DNA of 19,945 nucleotides from contig NZ_WJFC01000239.1 of assembly GCF_009725235.1 (NCBI RefSeq), positions 1 to 19,945 on the forward strand, written 5' to 3'. The stretch's first letter is position 1, and each line of letters starts with the position of its first letter. The DNA comes from Scytonema sp. UIC 10036 (GTDB lineage: Bacteria > Cyanobacteriota > Cyanobacteriia > Cyanobacteriales > Nostocaceae). Below the pieces are notes generated by a model. It made no database searches. It saw only the letters and a list, made by a program, of their open reading frames with translations, and was not told the DNA's origin. The position numbers and the translations under genes are program-made. Shown here piece after piece: positions 1 through 7,561 of the stretch.

Positions 1-729
1 AGAGTCAGCATTTGAAAATTATACACTTCATAATTCTGGTTTTTTTGGAAATTTTAATGCGTTTGCCCTACTTTCGTTGTAGATATTATATGCCATCGCA
101 ATTCTTGCACACTTTTTCTACTTACACTAGAAAAGTTTAGAAATTTAAGCTTAACTTGCTAAACTTTTTAGGAATTTCTCTTATCTAGCAGAGTCATACC
201 AGAATTATTGTGAATTTACTTTCTTATTCATTATTCTGATAGTTTTCATAATAGCCAATGCTCTTTGTAGAAACTTTAAAAGAGTTGTGAACAATTAATT
301 TTGAATAAAATAAACTCTCAAAAATATTTACTGCTCTCTTTAAAAGTACAAAATTCTAATAGTATGTGATTTTTTCACTATACTGAACTTAAACTTGTCT
401 TGTATAATACAGCTTAACTTGTTTACTTGAAGATTATTAAGTCTATTCAAATATCTCAAACATTAATTTGTGTATAAAAATCTAATGACTCCTCTATGTT
501 TGAAAAAAAGTTTCATAAGTGACGTTAATATGTCAAATTTTATACTATTGAGAATTTAAATTTTCTATTTTATTATTTAGATAAGGAAAATAAGTCTAAA
601 TTTAAAACGCTTCTTCAAAAATCGGTTTGGGTAGCGCAAATCTTGTTAATGTTATCCATCAAGTCTTTTTCAACCCGTTGAAGTCACGTTAATTTTCTTA
701 AGATTTGGACTTAGGCAAAAGAGGTAAAT
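1..729. other. AT-rich gene-free stretch
   Basis: No credible coding region, tRNA or strong hairpin was seen here. The DNA is very AT-rich. A TATAAT hexamer at 403-408 resembles a -10 box, but no convincing -35 element lies at the right distance, so I do not call a promoter. The last 60 bases lead into a small ORF beginning at 730 and could be its leader. Confidence 0.6.
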
Positions 730-834
730 ATGGCTAATGGTGATTTTGTTAACAGTATTACCGGATTCAGTAAACCAAAAAGTTTTTCCCAAAGGCTATT
801 GCCTCCCTTCTACTTCGCGAACGCCAAGAAATAG
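730..834 (+). CDS. Possible small ORF, 34 residues, unknown
   Basis: An ATG preceded by a purine-rich AAGAGG about 4 nt upstream opens a 34-codon frame beginning MANGDFVNSITGF and ending FANAKK. I do not recognise the product. The C-terminal half is encoded by sequence resembling dispersed cyanobacterial repeat DNA (CTTCGCGAACGCC), so this may be the 5' end of a gene cut short by repeat insertion. It lies upstream of another broken gene on the same strand, which fits a decaying accessory region. A chance ORF is equally possible. Confidence 0.25.
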   Translation: MANGDFVNSITGFSKPKSFSQRLLPPFYFANAKK

Positions 835-1020
835 TTACGTAGGATAAAGTGCTTTAGGACACTAAACCGATTAGCAGGTCTTAAACCCGGATGGGTGTCG
901 CATTTGGGACAAAAAAATGAGTCAGGCATAATAACCCCACCGATTAACAACCACGACCCTATCGGTGCGTTAATTATGCAGATTTAAGCTCTCAATTTTT
1001 ACAATAATTAGGAGTCAGAA

Positions 1021-1374
1021 ATGTCTTCTAAATTTGCCGCTCAGTAGAACAAAGATAAGAGCGTCCAAGCCAGTGCGCCCCGTTGGGCTACTGCTAACGA
1101 GTCAACTGCTGTTTGTGTCAACCCGGTAGATTCAGGCTTTGTCACCCTGTTCCGGGTGTACAAAAAGGGAGTTGATGCGTCAGCCCAATACATCAAGGAA
1201 TTGACCGCTCCCACTCCCACGGCTCGGGCAGAACTGGATGCCAATAACAAATTGCAGCAAGATGTGGCGGATTTGCTCTGGCAGTGGCACCGAGATGGGC
1301 AGTTGCATGAAAGAAGCTACGCGCTCTACATCAGCTACACCAGTGGTTTCCGTCTTATGGACTACCCAGATTAG
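1021..1374 (+). pseudogene. Unknown 117-codon gene interrupted by an amber stop at codon 9
   Basis: A good ribosome site (TTAGGAGT, about 6 nt upstream) precedes an ATG at 1021. The frame reads MSSKFAAQ, then TAG at 1045-1047, then stays open for 108 more codons to a TAG at 1372-1374. The downstream part has ordinary protein composition (for example SGFVTLFRVYKKGV, DLLWQWHRDGQLHE, SYALYISYTSGFRLMDYPD). The strong initiation signal belongs to the upstream ATG, so the simplest reading is a single C-to-T change (CAG to TAG) in a once intact gene. An internal GTG at 1156 could restart a 72-residue product but has no clear ribosome site. I do not recognise the family. The DUF3102 gene lies 149 bp downstream on the same strand. 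A sequencing error or suppression of the amber codon would be the alternatives. Confidence 0.55.
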
Positions 1375-1523
1375 ACCGTCGAGCCAGGTTTCATCTATGC
1401 GCTTAAGGCCTTTCCTATGAAGTTTTAGCTTTTTAGGGCTACCACTTTATGCTTTAATTTTGGTCACTTTTTCCTTTAAGTCACAAACTGCCATAACTAC
1501 CCTTGAAATGGAGTTGATACCGC

Positions 1524-2441
1524 ATGACTTCAAGTAAATTACTATCAGAACCGCCAGAACATCTGTCAACTCAGCCAGCCTTAGAATTTGACTATGGAAA
1601 GCTAGGCAGTGAAATCCGAATGGTTGTTCAACAACGCACCAACGAAATTAAGAATTTGATGCGTAATACAACCAAGGACATTATCGAAATCGGGCAGAAG
1701 TTGACTGATGTGAAAGCTCAATTGGGACATGGGAATTTTAGAAATTGGTTAAAGACAGAGTTTGACTGGAGTGTTAAAACTGCCAGCAGATTTATGCAGG
1801 TAACTGAAAATTTCAAATGTGTCAATTTGACACATTTGGACATCGCCGCCTCAGCCCTTTACCTCCTAGCCTCTCCCTCTACCCCTGAAGAAGCTAGGGC
1901 AGAAGTACTTAAATACGCGAATCTGGGCGAGAACATCACCTATACCAAGGCTAAGGCAATTGTTGCCAAGTATAAAAAAGCCTCCAAGCCCAAAACTAAG
2001 AAGTTTGCCACCTTTCATCTGGAAACTGTAGAGAGCGATTTAACCAAATCTATAGAGCAAGAGGGGAATGGAACTTCAAGTGTTCCCGACGTGCTTTTTG
2101 ATTTGACTGGAAAAGAAGTAAAAACAGAAACACGCTTGCTATCAATCCAAGATTTGATGCCTTCTTCAGAGTTTCAAGATCGGCATCTTGTACCTACCGT
2201 AGAGAGAAATAGAGAGCAGCTTGAGGACACTACACCGACACCAGCTAGCATAGTAAATCAAATTGCAATCGCTCAAAAAATTCCTGATACAATCACTACT
2301 GAGATAGAGGTGAAAATTAAACAACTAACACCAGAGCAACTAGCTTCTGTTATTATAAATTCCGCTAATACTGGATTGAGCAAATTCCATCTGGAGGCCA
2401 TAATCACAGCTGCTCAACAAGTACTTAATCAGCTGAATTAG
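1524..2441 (+). CDS. DUF3102 domain protein
   Basis: This 305-residue protein has a DUF3102-type core at about residues 30-155. The core has a helical start (QQRTNEIKNLM), then the family-like segment IIEIGQKLTDVKAQLGHGNF with RNWLKTEFDWSVKTASRFM, then a stretch rich in Ala and Lys (ITYTKAKAIVAKYKK). Such proteins occur in cyanobacterial plasmids, phages and accessory islands. Their role is not established; the central segment looks like a DNA-binding helical fold, but that is inference. The C-terminal half (about 160-305) is polar and low in conserved features. The start ATG has GGAG about 10 nt upstream. A perfect 25-nt palindrome lies in the coding sequence at 1814-1838. No intact partner gene follows: the DNA downstream holds only fragments. 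Confidence 0.75.
   Translation: MTSSKLLSEPPEHLSTQPALEFDYGKLGSEIRMVVQQRTNEIKNLMRNTTKDIIEIGQKLTDVKAQLGHGNFRNWLKTEFDWSVKTASRFMQVTENFKCVNLTHLDIAASALYLLASPSTPEEARAEVLKYANLGENITYTKAKAIVAKYKKASKPKTKKFATFHLETVESDLTKSIEQEGNGTSSVPDVLFDLTGKEVKTETRLLSIQDLMPSSEFQDRHLVPTVERNREQLEDTTPTPASIVNQIAIAQKIPDTITTEIEVKIKQLTPEQLASVIINSANTGLSKFHLEAIITAAQQVLNQLN
1814..1838. repeat. 25-nt perfect palindrome inside the DUF3102 gene
   Basis: The arms CAAATGTGTCAA (1814-1825) and TTGACACATTTG (1827-1838) are exact inverse complements around a single central T. They lie in the codons for FKCVNLTHL. The symmetry is that of a dimeric regulator's operator or of an RNA hairpin with a minimal loop, but it could be a by-product of codon choice. 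Confidence 0.7.
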
Positions 2442-2589
2442 TGGAATACGGTTATGTTGCAAAAGAAGTTTTTACAACACAGCTTGAGGTGTTAGAGACA
2501 CAACTTTTCTTGATTATGGCAACATTGTGGCTAAACGAGAAGGTTATGGTCCAATTGGTAACGGGGTAATGCTTTAATATTACATAGTG

Positions 2590-2724
2590 GACGTTGCTGA
2601 ATTTGGTAATAAATTATGGTTGTAGCACGTTTTTCAATTTCCTGCAAATCCTTGTAGAGACGCAATTAATCGCGTCTCTACACCAACGTGAATTTTGAAA
2701 TTTATATCTTGATTCAGCAACGCC
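2590..2724. mobile_element. 135-bp MITE with 13-bp terminal inverted repeats
   Basis: The left end GACGTTGCTGAAT and the inverse complement of the right end, GGCGTTGCTGAAT, match in 12 of 13 positions. The element is bounded by identical 8-bp direct repeats ACATAGTG at 2582-2589 and 2725-2732, as expected for a target duplication. It has no coding capacity, so a transposase would have to act in trans. A second palindrome (2653-2682) sits in its middle. GGCGTTGCTGAAT ends are, to my knowledge, common at small elements in Nostoc-like genomes; the parent IS family is not assigned here. Confidence 0.8.
2653..2682. repeat. Nested palindrome inside the MITE
   Basis: The arms TGTAGAGACGC (2653-2663) and GCGTCTCTACA (2672-2682) are exact inverse complements around an 8-nt loop. 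This hairpin resembles a dispersed repeat familiar from filamentous cyanobacteria and may itself be an insertion into the MITE. Confidence 0.75.
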
Positions 2725-2918
2725 ACATAGTGCCTTAGCTCTAGATCCAAAACTTGGTCAACCGCTCGGTCTGTTGTGGCAAAAACTCACCGAATCGAGA
2801 GCCGAAACAGAAGTCTTCAGGCGATGAAACACCAACTGAAAAGAAAAGATGTAGAGCTAGAGGTATGACAGCATAAGGCACGGGGAGCGATCGCTTGCAA
2901 CCTATTACAAATGAAAGA

Positions 2919-3071
2919 ATGGTAACTAAAAACCCCCGTGTAGTGGGCTACGTTAGACCTGAAAACTACGTCGAGCTACAAAAATTTGTAGAGCAGCAGG
3001 GGCTGACCGAATTATTCTGGTGGGGTAATAATTACGAATTACGAATTACGAACTACGAGCACTCTAGATAG
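2919..3071 (+). pseudogene. Truncated remnant beginning MVTKNPRVVGYVRPENY
   Basis: This frame encodes 50 residues. The first 31 (KNPRVVGYVRPENYVEL, then QKFVEQQGLTE) look like the start of a small cyanobacterial protein that binds DNA or occurs on plasmids, which I cannot name with confidence. After residue 31 the sequence turns into LFWWGNNYELRITNYE. The latter part of that tail, from about residue 37, is encoded by the AATTACG tandem repeat at 3030-3057. The likely history is truncation or replacement of the 3' end. There is no strong ribosome site, only GAAAG directly before the ATG. Confidence 0.4.
3030..3057. repeat. Heptamer short tandem repeat, four units of AATTACG
   Basis: Three exact copies of AATTACG and a fourth AACTACG are joined head to tail. 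Heptameric STRRs of this kind are typical of heterocystous cyanobacteria. They break the coding sense of the remnant gene they lie in. Confidence 0.8.
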
Positions 3072-3223
3072 CGACTTGACTGAATCGAAAGCGATTGATG
3101 TCATCTTCAGCCAATACATATGGTTAGTGCTTGGGCTCAAACAATCAAAAAGATGATGAAAAGACATTGCTTTAAAGTCTTGATTATTATTTAAATTTAC
3201 TCTTGACAAGAACCGATACCATT

Positions 3224-4435
3224 ATGGTTCAACTCCTATATAAATACTCCCGAAGCGCATTTGTTTACTTACGACAGTGTATGACATACACTGCCCTTCT
3301 CTCCCTTGTTAGTTTGAGCACTGCCTGTAGTACGATTAAAGCCCAAGATAGTGAATCTGTGGCAACTCCTTCTCCAACTGATACCAGTTTTGTCAGTCAG
3401 GTAGTGGCTTTGGGAAAGTTAATCCCACAAGGTGATGTTATCAAAATTTCGGTAGCAAATGCTCAAGACAGCCGTGTCAACCAAATTTTGGTGAATGAAG
3501 GCGATTTTGTGAAAGCAAATCAGGTGATAGCTATTCTCCAAGGAAGGGACAGAACTGAACAACAACTTAGGGATGCTCAAGCAAATGTTGCCGTTAAGCG
3601 GGCGCAATTGCTAAAAATCAAACAAGGAGATTACAAAGAGGGAGAGATTGTCGCTCAACGTGCTGTGATTGATGAGTTAGAGGCTCGTATCTATTCAGAA
3701 ACCAAGCAGAGAAAAGCAGCGCTCGCTGAAGCTAAAGCGACTCTCATTAATGCCCAATTGCGATATCACCGCGATCTGACTCTCAACACTGAAGGTGCCA
3801 TTAGTCAGTCTGCATTAGATGATGCACTCTTAGCTTTGAATAAGGCTCAAGCTATTATGCAGCAAAGTCAGGCAGAGTTAGAAAACACCAAGACCACTTT
3901 ACAAGCACAATTGGCAAAAGAACAGGCTAATTTGAAAAGATTGCAGGAAGTTCGTCCAGTTGATGTGGAAATTGCAAAAGCTGAGTTAGAGCAAGCGCAG
4001 ATCCAAGTAGAACAACGGAAGGCGGAGTTGGATGATACACTGGTGCGAGTACCGATATCAGGACAGATACTGAGAATAAATACTCGTGTTGGAGAACTCG
4101 TTAGTACGCAACAAGGAATTGCGGAATTAGGAAGGACAAACCAAATGCACGCAATCGCTGAAGTCTATGAAACTGATATTGCCCAAGTACGCATAGGACA
4201 ACAAACGACAATGACGAGCGAGTACGGAGGATTTCAAGGTGAACTTAGGGGTCAAGTTACGAAAATTGGTTTGCAGATTGGTAAAACCCATTTGAATCAA
4301 AACCAGAATAACCCAACTAATGATGTGAATGCTCGTGTAGTGGAAGTTGAAATCAGGCTTAACCCTCAAGATAGTCCTAAAGTTGCTGCTTTAACAGGTA
4401 TGCAGGTAAGAGTAAAAATTAGTACATCAAATTAA
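3224..4435 (+). CDS. devB: DevB-type membrane fusion protein of an ABC exporter (HlyD family)
   Basis: This periplasmic adaptor would link the inner-membrane ABC pump encoded by the next two genes to a TolC-like outer-membrane channel. I use the ATG at 3224 (403 residues). An in-frame TTG at 3203 lies inside a TTGACA motif and lacks a ribosome site. A hydrophobic N-terminal segment (about residues 22-34, ALLSLVSLSTA) ends at Cys35 in a weak lipobox-like context, so lipid attachment is possible. The first lipoyl half follows (RVNQILVNEGDFVKANQVIA). A long Gln/Glu/Ala-rich coiled-coil hairpin spans about 115-265 (TEQQLRDAQANVAVKRAQL to ELEQAQIQVEQRKAEL). Then come the second lipoyl half (RVPISGQILRINTRVGELV) and a beta-barrel C-terminus. 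Family knowledge: DevBCA exports heterocyst glycolipids in Anabaena, but many paralogues have other or unknown cargo, so the substrate here is open. Confidence 0.88.
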   Translation: MVQLLYKYSRSAFVYLRQCMTYTALLSLVSLSTACSTIKAQDSESVATPSPTDTSFVSQVVALGKLIPQGDVIKISVANAQDSRVNQILVNEGDFVKANQVIAILQGRDRTEQQLRDAQANVAVKRAQLLKIKQGDYKEGEIVAQRAVIDELEARIYSETKQRKAALAEAKATLINAQLRYHRDLTLNTEGAISQSALDDALLALNKAQAIMQQSQAELENTKTTLQAQLAKEQANLKRLQEVRPVDVEIAKAELEQAQIQVEQRKAELDDTLVRVPISGQILRINTRVGELVSTQQGIAELGRTNQMHAIAEVYETDIAQVRIGQQTTMTSEYGGFQGELRGQVTKIGLQIGKTHLNQNQNNPTNDVNARVVEVEIRLNPQDSPKVAALTGMQVRVKISTSN

Positions 4436-4457
4436 GCACGGAGATTAATTCTCTTTC

Positions 4458-5696
4458 ATGATAAAATTTCCTAATTTTAAATTCTTTAAAAATTGCCACA
4501 TAGAGACTCCCTTAGCATGGGCGCAGTTATCTCATCAAAAGGTTCGTCTTGCCGTTGCAACCACAGGTGTTTGCTTTGCCAACATTCTCATGTTTACTCA
4601 AATGGGATTATTGGCAATGCTGACAGATGGGACAATCCGACTGCATGAAAGCTTGGGAGGGGATTTAATATTAGTCTCCTCTTTTAGCCCTAGTTTATTG
4701 TTTAGAATCAATTTTCCTCGTGCTTACCTTTATCAAGCAGCGGCGGTGGATGGCATTGCTTCTGCTGTTCCAATTTATATCAATAGAGGAAATTGGGTGA
4801 ATCCCAGCCAGTTGTCTTCCAAGCAAGGTATTGGCGACCTCAAACCCAGGCAGAAAGGTTTTTTTGGCAATGAAGTCAGAATTATTGCCTTCAACCCGGC
4901 TCAACCTTCTGCACTGAATATACCAGAAGTCAATCAACAATTGGCAAAATTGTCCATTACAGATGCGGTTTTGTTTGATCGTTTATCCCAATCGTCCCTT
5001 GGAGACATTCCAGAACTGTTGGAGGAGCGTAAACAGATACCAACTGTTATGGACAATCACCGCATTTATGTCATGGGACTCTTTAGTATGGGCAGCACCA
5101 TCAACGATAAGGGTAATGTTATTATGAGTGATTGGAATTATGCTCAGCTCTATGGGCAAAATAGTCTTCAACAAATTAGAATTGGCGCACTTGCCCTCGA
5201 AAAAGGCGCAGACAAGAGAACAGTTCAAGCAAGACTCCGTGCTCGTCTCCCGAATGATGTTACGGTGTTAACTCATGAGGAGTTGATTAAAAGAGAACAG
5301 CAATTTTATTCCTCCCAGCCAGAAGGAATTATTCTGAAATTTGGGACTATCGTGGGTTTTGTTGTTGGGGTTATTATTCTCTATCAAGTTCTTTACGCGG
5401 ATATCAGCGACCACTTATCAGAATACGCCACTCTCAAAGCAATGGGTTATTCAGAGCGCGCCCTACTTATGGTCGTACTTCAGGAAGCCGCGATTCTTGG
5501 TATTATGGGATTTATTCCGGGTTTTACCGCTTCGGTGGGTATTTATCAATTACTAGTTACACTGACTAGAATCCCATTGGTCATGAAGGCGAGTATTGCC
5601 CTTCAGGTGTTTATCTTGACTCTAGTTATGTGTACTGTATCGGGTGCGATCGCTACAAGTAAACTTCGCTCTGCCGATCCAGCTGATGTATTTTGA
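4458..5696 (+). CDS. devC: DevC-type ABC exporter permease (FtsX-like)
   Basis: This 412-residue inner-membrane protein has one hydrophobic segment near the N-terminus (about residues 31-55, LAVATTGVCFANILMFTQMG). A large extracytoplasmic region of roughly 230 residues follows. Three more membrane segments lie in the C-terminal third, beginning at FGTIVGFVVGVIILYQVLYA, MVVLQEAAILGIMGFIPGF and ASIALQVFILTLVMCTVSG. This is the four-helix layout of the MacB/FtsX/DevC permeases. The motif HLSEYATLKAMGY just after the second helix is the usual coupling helix that contacts the ATPase. The gene starts 22 bp after the fusion-protein stop and ends 3 bp before the ATPase start, so the three genes form one operon. 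Confidence 0.9.
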   Translation: MIKFPNFKFFKNCHIETPLAWAQLSHQKVRLAVATTGVCFANILMFTQMGLLAMLTDGTIRLHESLGGDLILVSSFSPSLLFRINFPRAYLYQAAAVDGIASAVPIYINRGNWVNPSQLSSKQGIGDLKPRQKGFFGNEVRIIAFNPAQPSALNIPEVNQQLAKLSITDAVLFDRLSQSSLGDIPELLEERKQIPTVMDNHRIYVMGLFSMGSTINDKGNVIMSDWNYAQLYGQNSLQQIRIGALALEKGADKRTVQARLRARLPNDVTVLTHEELIKREQQFYSSQPEGIILKFGTIVGFVVGVIILYQVLYADISDHLSEYATLKAMGYSERALLMVVLQEAAILGIMGFIPGFTASVGIYQLLVTLTRIPLVMKASIALQVFILTLVMCTVSGAIATSKLRSADPADVF

Positions 5697-5699
5697 AGT

Positions 5700-6374
5700 A
5701 TGGAACCTACTGTAACTGTACGCAAGCTTAACCATGCCTTTAGCCAAGGGTCACTCAGTAAACCCGTATTGAGTGATGTGAATTTGGACATTTACCCAGG
5801 AGAAATTGTTATCCTCACGGGTCCCTCTGGTAGCGGTAAGACCACATTGCTATCACTGATCGGTGGATTGCGTTCCGTACAGGAGGGAAGTTTAAAAGTC
5901 CTTGGAAAAGAACTACTTGGTATCGGTAAAAGACAGCTGACCAAAGTCAGAAATCAAATTGGCTTTATTTTCCAACACCACAATCTGCTAAAGTGTCTTA
6001 CTGCCTACGGTAATGTCCGTATGTCCCTAAAACTGCACTCAGAAATTCCTAAAAGGGAATACCGACAACGGGCTGTCACAACCCTAGCCGCAGTAGGACT
6101 CGCCGATAAAGCAGATTCTTATCCAGCCAATTTATCCGGAGGACAACAGCAACGGGTAGCAATAGCCCGCGCTTTGGTTGCTCAACCTAAATTATTACTT
6201 GCAGATGAACCCACGGCATCATTAGACAGCAAAACGGGTCGGGATGTCGTCAACATTATTCAACGTCTTGCTAGGGAGGAAAGATGTTCAGTTTTACTAG
6301 TGACTCACGACAACCGCATTCTAGATATTGCCGATCGCATTGTTCAAATGGAAGATGGTCAAATAAAAAAATGA
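5700..6374 (+). CDS. devA: DevA-type ABC exporter ATP-binding subunit
   Basis: This 224-residue cytoplasmic ATPase powers the exporter. All expected motifs are intact: Walker A GPSGSGKTT (residues 41-49), Q-loop FQHHN (91-95), signature LSGGQ (145-149), Walker B LLLADE (165-170), D-loop SLD, and the switch histidine H203 in VTHD. The size and the LolD/MacB-like sequence fit the DevA group. Its start lies 3 bp after the permease stop with no separate ribosome site, so translation is probably coupled. No clear terminator with a T-run follows; a palindromic dispersed repeat begins 57 bp after the stop. Confidence 0.93.
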   Translation: MEPTVTVRKLNHAFSQGSLSKPVLSDVNLDIYPGEIVILTGPSGSGKTTLLSLIGGLRSVQEGSLKVLGKELLGIGKRQLTKVRNQIGFIFQHHNLLKCLTAYGNVRMSLKLHSEIPKREYRQRAVTTLAAVGLADKADSYPANLSGGQQQRVAIARALVAQPKLLLADEPTASLDSKTGRDVVNIIQRLAREERCSVLLVTHDNRILDIADRIVQMEDGQIKK

Positions 6375-6431
6375 TTACAATTCAATAATTTGAGATATCC
6401 ACTCCCAATACTGCAAGGGCTGAGAGAAATT

Positions 6432-6550
6432 GTAGGTTGGGTTGAGCGATAGCGTTACCCAACAAATGCCGATAAATGTTGGGTTTCGTTCCTCAAACGC
6501 CAGTCCCCTACGGAGGGAAACCCTCCTTCAGGGCTGGCTCCCCAACCTAC
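6432..6550. repeat. Dispersed palindrome GTAGGTTGGG...CCCAACCTAC, copy 1, with nested repeat
   Basis: The ends GTAGGTTGGG (6432-6441) and CCCAACCTAC (6541-6550) are inverse complements. The middle shares AACAAATGC, GATAAATGTTGGGTTTCGTTC and CTCAA with the copy at 7490. In this copy the right arm is split by a second, G+C-richer repeat (about 6497-6539). That insert has its own stems, GGAGGG/CCCTCC (6512-6526) and an outer pairing of GCCAGTCCC with GGGCTGGC. Confidence 0.75.
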
Positions 6551-6671
6551 GTAATTGCGTGTTTTTATGCAAAACTTACGCAGTATTGTATCCACTCCTC
6601 TCCTACTAGTACTTCGCCACACTAAGTTTACCAGGTAAAACAACATTCAAACTCATCTTCTTTTCCTCTAA

Positions 6672-6695
6672 CTTCGCGCTCTTCGCGTCTTCGCG
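6672..6695. repeat. Three CTTCGCG units
   Basis: CTTCGCG occurs at 6672, 6681 and 6689 within a short pyrimidine-rich run. This resembles a dispersed repeat of filamentous cyanobacteria. It is too short and irregular for a CRISPR array. Confidence 0.6.
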
Positions 6696-7328
6696 GTTTT
6701 AAAATCACCCCTCAAAGTTGGTGTGTTGAACTACTAGTTTGTAGTAGCTATCAGTTAGTCTTTGTCTGGAATTAGGTTCTTGCACATCGCTAATAATCGG
6801 CATTTGAGGAGGTTGATCGTTCTCTTGTACACCCCCATTTTTTGTCGCTCTTCAACAGGACTTGTGATTATACTAAAAAAATATATTTATTTTTCTATTT
6901 TCATACAATAATTTTTATCAAGTTACTCTCTTATTGATTATTTTGATAATACAACAGCTATCAGCAAGTTATTAATTTTTTTTAGAGTATTTACTAAATA
7001 AGTGTTTCAGATTATTTTGAATCGTTGTAGAACATTAAAAATTATTTATTACCTCAACTAAAAATATAGAATCTTGAAAGTCAACCAATTCATTAGTCAA
7101 AAATTTTTTATACATTGCATTCAGAAAAACTTCTTATATCTTATTTCCTGATTTTGATGCTTATAGAAACAGGTATAAACAAGAAATTATTTACTTCGCA
7201 TTTTCTTATACCCAAATTCTACTGGAAATTACCAATTATTTTAATAAGTAATTTTAATGGGTAAAATTTAATACGTCTTACTTGAAAAACATTTTAGGTT
7301 ATTATTTGAGACAGTAATACTCAATAAA

Positions 7329-7375
7329 CCTGTGTTGAAAGTCGGCTTTCCAGACAGGGTTACGACTATTTTTTT
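7329..7375 (+). terminator. Possible intrinsic terminator or RNA hairpin
   Basis: CCTGT pairs with ACAGG and, after a partly paired internal loop, AAAG pairs with CTTT around the loop TCGG (7329-7358). A run of seven T (7369-7375) follows about ten bases later. No gene lies within 950 bp upstream on this strand, so if it works it would end an unannotated short RNA or a long devA transcript. The T-run is further from the stem than usual. Confidence 0.3.
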
Positions 7376-7489
7376 ACAAAATGTGAGCTTGGTAATTAGC
7401 GATCGCAAGCTTAATTTGCCTCTATTCCTTCAATCCGTATCTCGTACACTTTGTCAATGCGTAAGCAATACTGCTCGGATAAGGAAATT

Positions 7490-7561
7490 GTAGGTTGGGT
7501 TTCGTTTCTCAACCCAACAAATGCTGATAAATGTTGGGTTTCGTTCCTCAACCCAACCTAC
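7490..7561. repeat. Dispersed palindrome GTAGGTTGGG...CCCAACCTAC, copy 2
   Basis: This uninterrupted 72-bp copy has ends that are inverse complements (GTAGGTTGGGTT against AACCCAACCTAC). Internally it holds two direct copies of a GTTGGGTTTCGTT(T/C)CTCAACCCAAC unit, each itself a short palindrome, separated by AAATGCTGATAAAT. It is the intact form of the repeat at 6432. Confidence 0.8.

Larger units (their letters stand above)
2441..2918 (+). pseudogene. Field of gene remnants downstream of the DUF3102 gene
   Basis: No intact gene is present, but protein-like pieces remain in shifting frames. A GTG at 2441, overlapping the DUF3102 stop, opens 42 codons (VEYGYVAKEVFTTQLEV...). Another frame from 2488 reads GVRDTTFLDYGN and continues IVAKREGYGPIGNGVML to a stop at 2575-2577. 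Past the MITE, 2731-2830 reads SALALDPKLGQPLGLLWQ and then a few dozen residues to a stop. These look like fragments of one or more degraded genes whose frames have shifted. I cannot name the ancestors. Confidence 0.35.

Noticed and set aside
403..408. TATAAT as a promoter -10 box
   Set aside because: There is no acceptable -35 element at 16-19 bp in an AT-rich background where such hexamers are frequent, and no gene lies close downstream.
3030..3057. Possible CRISPR-like array
   Set aside because: The units are 7-bp head-to-tail repeats with no spacers, which is a simple heptamer STRR.
3203..3223. TTG start extending the membrane fusion protein by seven residues
   Set aside because: It has no ribosome site, overlaps a TTGACA motif and adds no recognisable sequence. 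The ATG at 3224 is preferred.
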